Positions 1 through 5,455 of a stretch of DNA of 5,455 nt are shown here, piece after piece; the stretch's first letter is position 1, and each line of letters opens with the position of its first letter. The stretch is from positions 5,090 to 10,544 of the forward strand of contig DDYM01000011.1 in the NCBI GenBank assembly GCA_002347985.1, in the 5' to 3' direction. The notes under the pieces were generated by a model that worked only from the letters and a program-made list of their open reading frames with translations, had not been told where the DNA came from and ran no database searches. The position numbers and the translations under genes are program-made. The stretch is from Bacteroidetes bacterium UBA2234. Lineage in GTDB: Bacteria > Bacteroidota > Bacteroidia > NS11-12g > UBA955.

Positions 1-141
1 AGTGAGCGATTGGGCCGGATGCCGAAGCGTGGGGATGAGATTCAGGTGGGGAAGGTGAGATTTAGGGTTGAATCGGCGGATGTACGTCGGGTAAAGAAAA
101 TTAAGATAAGCATTGAAAAATCAGATGTGGGTGAGAAATAA
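1..141 (+). CDS. gldE: GldE, gliding motility-associated CorC/HlyC-type membrane protein (3' end only)
   Basis: This is the last 46 codons plus a TAA stop (139-141); the start lies left of the window. The peptide has the form of the C-terminal transporter-associated (CorC_HlyC) domain: LGRMPKRGDEI, then a short beta segment VGKVRFRVESAD, then the basic VRRVKKIKISI ending. In the CorC/HlyC family this domain follows a DUF21 membrane domain and a CBS pair, neither of which is visible here. Assignment to GldE rather than a general CorC homologue rests on the gene immediately downstream, gldD, which overlaps it by 17 bp; gldE-gldD adjacency is known from gliding Bacteroidota. GldE is an inner-membrane protein that acts with GldD in gliding and type IX secretion; its biochemical activity is not defined. 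The overlap implies co-translation in one operon. Confidence 0.82.
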   Translation, partial: SERLGRMPKRGDEIQVGKVRFRVESADVRRVKKIKISIEKSDVGEK

Positions 142-730
142 TATTTTGCTGCTGGGTGTCGTTTTAGTGGTGGTAGTTGCCGCCGCCTGCGGCGGCGGCA
201 ACTCGGACTACGTCCCCAAGCCGAAAGCCTATCCCAAAATGGAACTCCCGGCCAAATCCTATGGCATCGCATCGCCCATGGACCTCCCCCTGAGCTTCGA
301 AATTCCAACCTATTCGAAATTGAGCCCCGATACCAATCAAGCTGGCGTTCATACTCCCGGTTGGTATAATTTGCAGTTTCCAAGTCTGGATGTGACCCTG
401 CATCTCACATATTACAAGTTTAATCAATGGAACCTATTTGATAGTTTGATCTACGATACCCGAAAATTGGTCAATAAACACATTCAAAAGGCCGATGATA
501 TCGTGGAGCGACCTACACAATTTTTAAACCCCGCTGCAAAAGGGTTAGTGTTTAGTATTCAAGGGAATACCGCTACCAATTTTAATTTTTATGTGACCGA
601 TAGTACCTCCCATTTCCTTCGCGGGGCCTTGTATTTTAACAATCATACCGAGTCGGATAGCATCGCTCCCGTGTACCAATTTGTAGAAGCCGATGTATTG
701 CATTTAATCAAAACCTTGAAATGGAAATAA
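125..730 (+). CDS. gldD: Gliding motility lipoprotein GldD
   Basis: The protein has 201 residues from the ATG at 125. A TTG at 113 in the same frame would add four residues, but ATG gives a clean signal peptide. The N-terminus is a short MWVRNN region, a hydrophobic LLLGVVLVVVV core, then AAAC with Cys22 as the predicted lipidated residue, followed by GGGN. The mature part opens with DYVPKPKAYPKMELP and ends with FYVTDSTSHFLRGALYF (about residue 155) and a LIKTLKWK terminus, which I recognise as hallmarks of the GldD family. Length fits the family (about 190-200 aa). GldD is an envelope lipoprotein needed for gliding and for assembly or function of the type IX machinery in Flavobacterium. It overlaps the end of gldE by 17 bp. 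The lipobox is alanine-only and is encoded by a perfect GC-rich palindrome. The family assignment is strong; the exact start is slightly less sure. Confidence 0.93.
   Translation: MWVRNNILLLGVVLVVVVAAACGGGNSDYVPKPKAYPKMELPAKSYGIASPMDLPLSFEIPTYSKLSPDTNQAGVHTPGWYNLQFPSLDVTLHLTYYKFNQWNLFDSLIYDTRKLVNKHIQKADDIVERPTQFLNPAAKGLVFSIQGNTATNFNFYVTDSTSHFLRGALYFNNHTESDSIAPVYQFVEADVLHLIKTLKWK
178..200 (+). repeat. Perfect GC-rich hairpin over the gldD lipobox
   Basis: The arms TGCCGCCGCC (178-187) and GGCGGCGGCA (191-200) are exact reverse complements and flank a TGC loop (188-190). In the gldD frame this reads V-A-A-A-C-G-G-G-N, and the loop is precisely the codon for the lipidated Cys22. It lies 54-76 nt into the coding sequence. 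The symmetry partly follows from choosing GCC for Ala and GGC for Gly, so it may be a by-product of codon use. It could also slow translation at the signal-peptide junction, or be a remnant of a palindromic insertion. The structure is seen directly; any function is speculation. Confidence 0.7.
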
Positions 731-831
731 GGCGTTTTATGGAAAAGGTGGCTTTCTCAAAATGGCGGTTTGAATCAAATTCTGATGTGGTCCTTAAAGA
801 TCTGTCTACATCGTTCAAATCCGAAGCAAGT

Positions 832-2760
832 TTGAAATCGGCGTTGTGCAGGACCCTGATGTTCCTGATCATTGGATTTTTCATTGGAGCACCCCTTGCC
901 GCGCAAAACCCCAAGGCAAAAAAGCAGTTGGACGCGGCGTTTACGGCATTCAATCGGGCTGAATTTCCTGATGCGTTGGGGCTGACAAAAAAAGCCATTA
1001 AAATAGATCCGTCCTATGCCGATGCTTATTCACTGCAAGCTTCCGTTTATGAGGCGATGCGTGATACCCAAAATGCAAGTAAATCCTATCAGCAATGTTT
1101 GAAAGTGGCGCCCCAGTTTCAACCGATGTATTTCTATTATGGGGAATATCTTTATCGAAATCAGCGACTAAAAGAAGCCATCGCAATCTTAACGAAATTT
1201 GATAGCGTTCCTCTTATGTCGTCCTTTGTGCCCAGCAAACACGCGGCATCTCCGAGATTGAAAGAGAAAGCTGCGCGTTTGAAAACGAGTGTGGAGACAG
1301 CCATGAGCGACGTCAACATCGCTGAGAATTTGAAAATTCAGAATATGGGCCCCAATATCAATTCTGGGGTAGATGAATATTGGCCGGGCATGCCGTTTTC
1401 TGGGAATCGGTTTGTGTTTACCCGACGTTTGGGTGGCACGGGAAATGCCGTTTTGCAGGAGGATTTTTTCATGAGCGACCGGAAAGATTCGGTTTGGGGG
1501 AAGGCTTATTCGGCGCCGGGCGACATCAATACTCCTGAAAATGAGGGGACCTTGAGCGTGAAGGCGGATGGTTCGGCACTTTACTACACGCGATGCAATC
1601 AGCCTGGTGGATTGGGCAGTTGTGATTTGTACATGAGCGATTTGGACGGCAAGGGTTGGAAGCGTGGTTCTAACTTGGGTAGTCCGATCAATGGCAGCTC
1701 TTGGGATTGTCAGCCCGCCATCAGTGGCGATGGTCATACTTTGATTTTTTCCAGCAGTAGAGGTGGTGGATTTGGCGGTAAAGATTTGTGGATCAGTTAT
1801 TTACATCATGGAAAATGGAGCGTGCCAAAAAATATGGGTCCTGCTATTAATACCCGCGAAGACGACGATGCTCCTTTTCTGCACTACGATGGTGCAACAT
1901 TATATTTCAGTAGTTTGGGCCATCCCGGTTATGGGGGTTCAGATATTTTTATGTCGAGGCTTGGAGCCGATGGATTGTGGTCTACACCAGAAAATTTGGG
2001 ATCGGGTTTGAATACGCCGCAGGATGAATTCGGTTTGTACATCGAGCCGGGTGGGAAAAAGGGGTATTTCGCCAGTGATCGAAAAGGTGGGTTGGGCAGA
2101 TTGGATATATATCAATTTTTGGTCCCAGAGAAATTCATGCCGAAACCGGTGACCTATGTTTCAGGTTTGTTAACAGATGCCAAGACGGGATTGCCGTTGA
2201 AGGGTAGAGTTCGTGTAGTTGAGTTGGTGACGGGGAAGGTGGTGTTTACAGACAGCGTTTCGGATTTTTTCATTCCATTACAAGCCGGCGGAAACTATGC
2301 CTTGTTTGCTACAGCTGCGGGTTATATGCCTCAAAGTTTGAATTTTCAGCCGTTGGCTTCCGATTTAGACCATCCATTTAAGGTTGGGGCTCAACTGACG
2401 CCAATTGATGCGAAACAAGTGATTGTGCTGAATAATATTTTCTTTGACACTGATAAATTTGATTTGAAACCAGAGAGCAAGGAGGAGTTGGCAATTGTTG
2501 TGGATTTGATGAAAACCAATGCGGGGATGGTAATTGAAATCAGCGGTCATACAGACAATCAGGGGGCGGCGGATTATAATTTGCGCTTGTCTGAGTCCAG
2601 GGCCAAGTCTGTCGTTACCAATTTAATTGCTGCGGGCATACCTGCTTCGCGTTTGAAATTCAAAGGTTACGGGGCAACCAAGCCAGCGGTGGCAAACGAT
2701 ACGGAGGCTAATCGTGCTTTGAACCGTCGCATCGAGATGGTAGTGTTGAAGTTGAAATAG
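832..2760 (+). CDS. TPR / PD40 propeller / regulatory-like / OmpA-domain protein with PorE-type architecture
   Basis: With a TTG start at 832 the protein has 642 residues and a complete signal peptide: MKSALCR, a hydrophobic LMFLIIGFFIG stretch, and APLAA before Gln25. In-frame ATGs at 721 and 739 would bury the signal about 40 residues in; ATG 859 removes its positive charges. TPR-like helices follow (about 30-120), then five PD40-type repeats (about 176-217, 238-270, 293-323, 345-375, 398-429) with YFSS/FSSSRGG..G..DLW patterns. Next come a carboxypeptidase-regulatory-like beta domain (about 440-508, VSGLLTDAKTGLPL) and an OmpA C-terminal domain (about 530-642). In the OmpA domain Asp585 (GHTDN) and Arg600 (LSESRA), 15 apart, match the residues that bind diaminopimelate of peptidoglycan. 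This domain order is that of PorE, a type IX secretion protein, but PorE is a lipoprotein and no lipobox is seen here, so a paralogue is possible. It lies 101 bp after gldD with no terminator visible. The family call is firm; the role and start are not. Confidence 0.88.
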   Translation: MKSALCRTLMFLIIGFFIGAPLAAQNPKAKKQLDAAFTAFNRAEFPDALGLTKKAIKIDPSYADAYSLQASVYEAMRDTQNASKSYQQCLKVAPQFQPMYFYYGEYLYRNQRLKEAIAILTKFDSVPLMSSFVPSKHAASPRLKEKAARLKTSVETAMSDVNIAENLKIQNMGPNINSGVDEYWPGMPFSGNRFVFTRRLGGTGNAVLQEDFFMSDRKDSVWGKAYSAPGDINTPENEGTLSVKADGSALYYTRCNQPGGLGSCDLYMSDLDGKGWKRGSNLGSPINGSSWDCQPAISGDGHTLIFSSSRGGGFGGKDLWISYLHHGKWSVPKNMGPAINTREDDDAPFLHYDGATLYFSSLGHPGYGGSDIFMSRLGADGLWSTPENLGSGLNTPQDEFGLYIEPGGKKGYFASDRKGGLGRLDIYQFLVPEKFMPKPVTYVSGLLTDAKTGLPLKGRVRVVELVTGKVVFTDSVSDFFIPLQAGGNYALFATAAGYMPQSLNFQPLASDLDHPFKVGAQLTPIDAKQVIVLNNIFFDTDKFDLKPESKEELAIVVDLMKTNAGMVIEISGHTDNQGAADYNLRLSESRAKSVVTNLIAAGIPASRLKFKGYGATKPAVANDTEANRALNRRIEMVVLKLK

Positions 2761-3850
2761 GCGTTTCGGATTTATTCGTGATGCCATTGGTAGCTTCTTC
2801 GGTTAAAATTTGATTTGAGATTTCATCGAGATTGGGCTGTCCGGCGAGCATCCAGGCAGTGTACCAATAACTAGCTACGGCTGCGATGGCTTGCTTCATG
2901 CGGATTTCCACCATGTTGTGGAGTTCGGCTTCATAGGATTTTACAAATTTGGGATGAATCTGTTTTTTGGTTTTGCCACGGAGGTCGGTGCTGAATTCGT
3001 ATTTTTTATTTTGGGGCCAATTTTGAGAGAGTTGTTTTTCGGTTTTAAGGACAGTTGGGAGCAGTGCATGGGACTGGGCTACGGCGTTCCAGATGCTATC
3101 TGCGGGTGATTCGAGGAAATGTCCATTGGGAGTAAGTAGCACATAATTGGGCAAGCTGATTTCGGGGATTCGGGTTTCCCAGAGCGCATGAATTCCGTGT
3201 TGGTGGGTGAGTTGACCATCATAGTTTTCGGTGGTATGAAGGGGCACGTGTGCATCGGCCACGTAGTGGCCGATGTCGGCCGACAGCCGAAGGATGGCGG
3301 CCAGGTTTTTCTCCTGAAACGCCTTGGTAAGTCGGTATAACATCATCTGCACGTGATACGGAACAATCCCGTATTCAAAGAGCGTATCGGCCGTGAATTT
3401 TTCAACTGCCTGCGTCCAGTATTTGGGTAGCGTGTCTATGGGTAGAGCCCTTTCGTAATGATCTAAGTCGATGTAATGCCTACAAGCCTCAGCCGTATCC
3501 GTGTAACGACGCTGGTCGGGGTCAACCGCATGGTCTGTAATGAATTGAATGTGCTTTTTGTAGAAACCGAAAAGGGGTTGCGGTAGAGCAAATACTGCAT
3601 GTTGGTTGATGGTTTTATGTCCGAGGAATCCCCATTGGTTGGCGGTAGCGAATGCGCTTATTTGAATATGATTGACCGAATTGATTTGCAATGGGTTCTC
3701 GCAATTTCTTTTGTTGCTGAGAATTTGAATTGGGGGAAATTCCGCAGGTTGGAATTTTTGAGGAAAAACACTGAGGTTATTGCTCAATGAATTGCGGCAA
3801 AAGGAGGCGAGACAAATCGCCAGAAGTATCTGTTGTTTTAGGGATTTCAT
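2708..3850 (-). CDS. Exported zinc-dependent phospholipase C family protein (PC-PLC / S1-P1 nuclease superfamily)
   Basis: The protein has 380 residues from ATG at 3848-3850. MKSLKQQ plus ILLAICLASFC is a signal peptide; the Cys there lacks a proper lipobox, so export as a soluble protein is more likely. The family core begins at WGFLGHKTINQHAVF (Trp73, His78). Candidate ligands are Asp110, His125, His195, Asp199, His205, His221 and Glu225. The H-x3-D-x5-H spacing in GHYVADAHVPLH and the H-x3-E pair in HGIHALWE match the trinuclear zinc site of bacterial phospholipase C; P1 nuclease has Asp at the last position. The motif SYWYTAWMLAGQPNL (about 328-342) closes the domain. Two oddities: about 48 residues separate the signal peptide from Trp73, which in this superfamily is normally the mature N-terminus and binds zinc; and a tail of about 35 residues after the domain runs antisense over the end of the OmpA-domain gene. 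It lies 94 bp after pdxJ on the same strand. Substrate (phospholipid or nucleic acid) cannot be told from sequence. Confidence 0.85.
   Translation of the reverse strand: MKSLKQQILLAICLASFCRNSLSNNLSVFPQKFQPAEFPPIQILSNKRNCENPLQINSVNHIQISAFATANQWGFLGHKTINQHAVFALPQPLFGFYKKHIQFITDHAVDPDQRRYTDTAEACRHYIDLDHYERALPIDTLPKYWTQAVEKFTADTLFEYGIVPYHVQMMLYRLTKAFQEKNLAAILRLSADIGHYVADAHVPLHTTENYDGQLTHQHGIHALWETRIPEISLPNYVLLTPNGHFLESPADSIWNAVAQSHALLPTVLKTEKQLSQNWPQNKKYEFSTDLRGKTKKQIHPKFVKSYEAELHNMVEIRMKQAIAAVASYWYTAWMLAGQPNLDEISNQILTEEATNGITNKSETPISTSTLPSRCDGSKHD
3253..3285. repeat. Nested palindromes inside the phospholipase-like gene
   Basis: The arms CATCGGCCAC (3253-3262) and GTGGCCGATG (3266-3275) are exact reverse complements with a GTA loop. 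They overlap a second, loopless 12-bp palindrome TGTCGGCCGACA (3274-3285), so the element GGCCGA/TCGGCC occurs three times in 33 bp. On the minus strand it encodes S-A-D-I-G-H-Y-V-A-D-A, the central metal-binding motif, with the loop being the Tyr196 codon between ligands His195 and Asp199. It may only reflect GGC/GCC/GAC/GAT codon choice, but two 10-bp and 6-bp inverted pairs together are more than expected by chance. Confidence 0.65.
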
Positions 3851-3944
3851 GGTGTATTGTTCTTGGCTTTTTCACAGGGCTATTGTCACCATTAGACCGT
3901 ACTTCTATGGATTTTACAATCTCATGAGCGGTCCAAATGTTATG

Positions 3945-4679
3945 CTATCGTTTATGCAATTCCCTCAGATACAATTGGATGGTGTTTTGAAGTCCTAGCA
4001 TCAGGGCATCGCAGATAAGGGCATGACCAATTGAAACTTCTTGCAAACCAGGCAGATTGCGGGAAAGGAAATTGAGATTTTTAAGATCTAGATCATGGCC
4101 GGCATTGACACCGAGACCCGCATCTACAGCGGCTTGGGCTGTTTTCTGATAAGGTTCAAGCGCTGATTCGGCCATATTTGGGTCCTCTTCGTAGGCTTTG
4201 GCGTAGGCTTCGGTATAGAGTTCTATTCGATCTGTACCTGTGCGTTTAGCCGATGCGATAAGTTCAGGATTTGGATTGAGGAAAATGGAGACGCGGGCCC
4301 CTGTTTTTTTGATGCGTTGGATAATGAGTAAAAGCTCTGTTTCGTGGGTGATTGTGTCCCAACCCGCATTGGATGTGATTGCGTCTGGAGGATCGGGGAC
4401 CAACGTGACTTGATGGGGTTTTACAGTTTCAATGAGTTGGAGGAAGTCCTCGCTGGGGTAACCTTCGATATTGAATTCTGTTTTCACTTGCGCTGCAAGT
4501 TGCACAACATCTGAGTAGCGGATATGTCGTTCATCCGGCCTAGGATGCACCGTAATTCCTTGTGCACCAAATTGTTCGCAGAGCAATGCCATTTGAAGGA
4601 CATCGGGGTTGTTGCCACCGCGAGCATTTCTGAGTGTAGCAATTTTATTGATGTTTACGGAGAGTTTGGGCAGGTTCAT
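3945..4679 (-). CDS. pdxJ: Pyridoxine 5'-phosphate synthase PdxJ
   Basis: PdxJ condenses 1-deoxy-D-xylulose 5-phosphate with 3-amino-2-oxopropyl phosphate to give pyridoxine 5'-phosphate, the last ring-forming step of the DXP-dependent vitamin B6 pathway, in the cytoplasm. The start chosen at 4677-4679 gives 244 residues (E. coli has 243) and lines up with E. coli numbering: Asn9, Arg20, His45, Arg47, His52, Glu72 (IEGYPS), Thr102, Glu153 and His195 (VNAGHDL, equal to E. coli His193). His45 and Glu72 are the catalytic bases and His195 the proton donor. An alternative ATG at 4686-4688 adds only MLE. The chosen ATG shares an ATGA with the TGA of the upstream gene, indicating translational coupling. 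E. coli Asp11-His12, which contact DXP, are Asn11-Lys12 here ([14 protein letters not shown]); from memory this is the usual Bacteroidota form. The gene ends with TAG at 3945-3947. Confidence 0.96.
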   Translation of the reverse strand: MNLPKLSVNINKIATLRNARGGNNPDVLQMALLCEQFGAQGITVHPRPDERHIRYSDVVQLAAQVKTEFNIEGYPSEDFLQLIETVKPHQVTLVPDPPDAITSNAGWDTITHETELLLIIQRIKKTGARVSIFLNPNPELIASAKRTGTDRIELYTEAYAKAYEEDPNMAESALEPYQKTAQAAVDAGLGVNAGHDLDLKNLNFLSRNLPGLQEVSIGHALICDALMLGLQNTIQLYLRELHKR

Positions 4680-5455
4680 TTCCAACATAGCGATACAAAA
4701 ATACGGGGTTGATTGGGGAATTGGCTGTTGTTTTTGTGTAGGAATTCGGCGCGAAACGCAGATTGAATTTTGTGGTGGTGGACTTTGTGTTTGGGTAGGT
4801 TGGATGCTGGGGCTGTAGAGTTTGATTTTTGGGTGGGTGGTAATTTGATTTTGAAAGTGTATTCCACGAGGCAGTTGATTCCATAACCTTGTCCGGACAG
4901 GACATAATTGGCAATTTCGGTGGATGTGGTGTAGGGTTGATGATAGAGTGGGGTATTGGATTGATAGAAAAGGGATTCAAAGGTTATTTTGAGGGGTGTA
5001 AATGGTTTTCGATGGGTAAAGGAAATGGCGGCAAGCATGGAGTTTTTGTAGCTGTGGGGATCGATTTGGGTGGATTGATTTGCATTGGGTAGAGGGATGA
5101 AATTTCCTGTGTTGGCCAGTGTGGATGAGGATTGGTTAGGGGATGAGGTATTGCCGGGTGAAACCTGGTTTGAAGTGGCATTGTTGGAAGACGACGTGGT
5201 TGCAGCAAGATTGTTGGGCCAGATTTGATGTTGGGGAAGAGTTTGAGAATGGGTTGGTAGGAGGGAAATTTTTGCCAATACCGCCCCGCCTTCGGCGGGG
5301 CGGTATTGGACGACCGCCGTCGCGCGACCCCGGAATGCATGAAACGACTGGGATTGAGCGGCATTTATTCCGCCGTATTCTATCCTGTAGTCTAATCCTT
5401 GGCCGCTGTTCCCTAAATTGTAATTATTCCCGTTATTAGAATGATTCCCGGTATT
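4676..5455 (-). CDS. Unrecognised protein with cell-envelope character, C-terminal 259 residues (5' end beyond window)
   Basis: The frame is open from the right edge of the window to a TGA at 4676-4678, so the start is outside. I do not recognise a family. The visible part begins Asn/Gly-rich, followed by alternating segments such as LDYRIEYGG (about 21-29). Residues 50-60 ([11 protein letters not shown]) are encoded by a 35-bp palindrome. A low-complexity Ser/Thr/Asn/Pro/Gln stretch follows (about 85-130), then beta-like amphipathic segments ([23 protein letters not shown], and [13 protein letters not shown] near 193-205). The last 54 residues are basic and contain KVHHHK. The beta segments suggest an outer-membrane barrel or other surface protein, but this is weak inference. 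Evidence that it is translated: 259 codons without a stop, and the exact ATGA overlap with pdxJ. Composition is uneven, with a GC-rich island at about 5281-5340. Confidence 0.68.
   Translation of the reverse strand, partial: NTGNHSNNGNNYNLGNSGQGLDYRIEYGGINAAQSQSFHAFRGRATAVVQYRPAEGGAVLAKISLLPTHSQTLPQHQIWPNNLAATTSSSNNATSNQVSPGNTSSPNQSSSTLANTGNFIPLPNANQSTQIDPHSYKNSMLAAISFTHRKPFTPLKITFESLFYQSNTPLYHQPYTTSTEIANYVLSGQGYGINCLVEYTFKIKLPPTQKSNSTAPASNLPKHKVHHHKIQSAFRAEFLHKNNSQFPNQPRIFVSLCWK
5275..5309. repeat. 16-bp perfect hairpin embedded in frame in a coding sequence (REP-like)
   Basis: The left arm (5275-5290) and right arm (5294-5309) are perfect 16-bp reverse complements, beginning CCAATACCGCC and ending GGCGGTATTGG, around a 3-nt TTC loop. 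On the minus strand it is read in frame as [11 protein letters not shown], with the loop being the Glu codon. Ten bases to the right is a further 10-bp palindrome GTCGCGCGAC (5319-5328). Bases 5281-5340 are 75% GC (45 of 60), against 40% in the 60 bases before and 45% in the 60 after. Neither strand has a T-run after the stem, so it is not an intrinsic terminator. Best reading: a dispersed palindromic repeat inserted without breaking the frame. The structure is certain; its mobile origin is inferred. Confidence 0.8.

Noticed and set aside
113..124. TTG start at 113 for gldD
   Set aside because: It adds only four residues (MKNQ); the ATG at 125 gives a good signal peptide and a shorter overlap with gldE. 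It cannot be fully excluded.
731..831. Promoter between gldD and the OmpA-domain gene
   Set aside because: No convincing -33/-7 Bacteroidota motif is visible, and the region also stays open in the frame of the downstream gene, so it may be untranslated leader or coding.
1189..1737. 182-codon open frame on the minus strand
   Set aside because: It lies wholly antisense to the propeller region of the OmpA-domain gene, is Arg/Ile-rich with no recognisable motif, and disappears as a candidate once the strong plus-strand gene is accepted.
3851..3944. Promoter of the phospholipase-like gene in the 94-bp gap after pdxJ
   Set aside because: I looked for the Bacteroidota pattern (TTTG or TTG about 19-21 bases before TAnnTTTG) on the minus strand. 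The closest match, TAACATTTG, has wrong internal and upstream spacing, so no call is made.
4645..4980. 111-codon minus-strand frame overlapping pdxJ and the upstream gene
   Set aside because: It is out of frame with both accepted genes, Pro/Asn-rich, and without motif; it is a shadow of the low-GC unknown gene.
5275..5309. Intrinsic transcription terminator
   Set aside because: The stem is strong, but neither strand has a T-run after it, and it lies inside an open reading frame.
5143..5439. Open frame of 98 codons on the plus strand across the palindrome
   Set aside because: It is antisense to the longer minus-strand frame that runs to the window edge and ends in the ATGA overlap with pdxJ. 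Its sequence around the stem is just the other-strand reading of the palindrome.

Overview
The window comes from a member of the Bacteroidota. The left end carries two gliding/type IX secretion genes, gldE and gldD, with the arrangement and sequence signatures specific to that phylum. The PdxJ protein has the NINK variant I associate with this group. No gene is preceded by an obvious Shine-Dalgarno sequence. I cannot place it to genus. Nothing points to a plasmid, phage, integron or CRISPR array.

Layout. Left half, plus strand: the last 46 codons of gldE (1-141) overlap gldD (125-730), which is followed by a large periplasmic/outer-membrane protein built as signal peptide, TPR, five PD40-type propeller repeats, a carboxypeptidase-regulatory-like domain and a C-terminal OmpA peptidoglycan-binding domain (about 832-2760). 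That domain order matches the type IX secretion protein PorE, although this protein has no lipoprotein cysteine. Right half, minus strand, reading leftwards from the window edge: the 3' end of an unrecognised cell-envelope-like gene (4676 to beyond 5455), pdxJ for vitamin B6 synthesis (3945-4679, sharing an ATGA stop/start with the gene before it), and an exported zinc-dependent phospholipase C family protein (2708-3850). The two gene groups converge and their 3' ends overlap by 53 bp, so there is no intergenic space for a terminator.

How they fit together. The left group forms an envelope/gliding unit: GldE in the inner membrane, GldD as a lipoprotein, and an OmpA-like protein that can tie the outer membrane to peptidoglycan. 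The right group looks like a short operon with no obvious single pathway; translational coupling links the envelope-like gene to pdxJ.

The most unusual signal is structural. Three perfect hairpins with a 3-nt loop (stems of 10, 10 and 16 bp) lie inside coding sequence, and in each the loop is exactly one codon. The longest (5275-5309) sits in a 75% GC island within a roughly 40-45% GC gene and is read through in frame. It resembles an in-frame palindromic repeat inserted into a protein gene. The other two fall on the lipobox cysteine of GldD and on the central metal-binding motif of the phospholipase-like protein.
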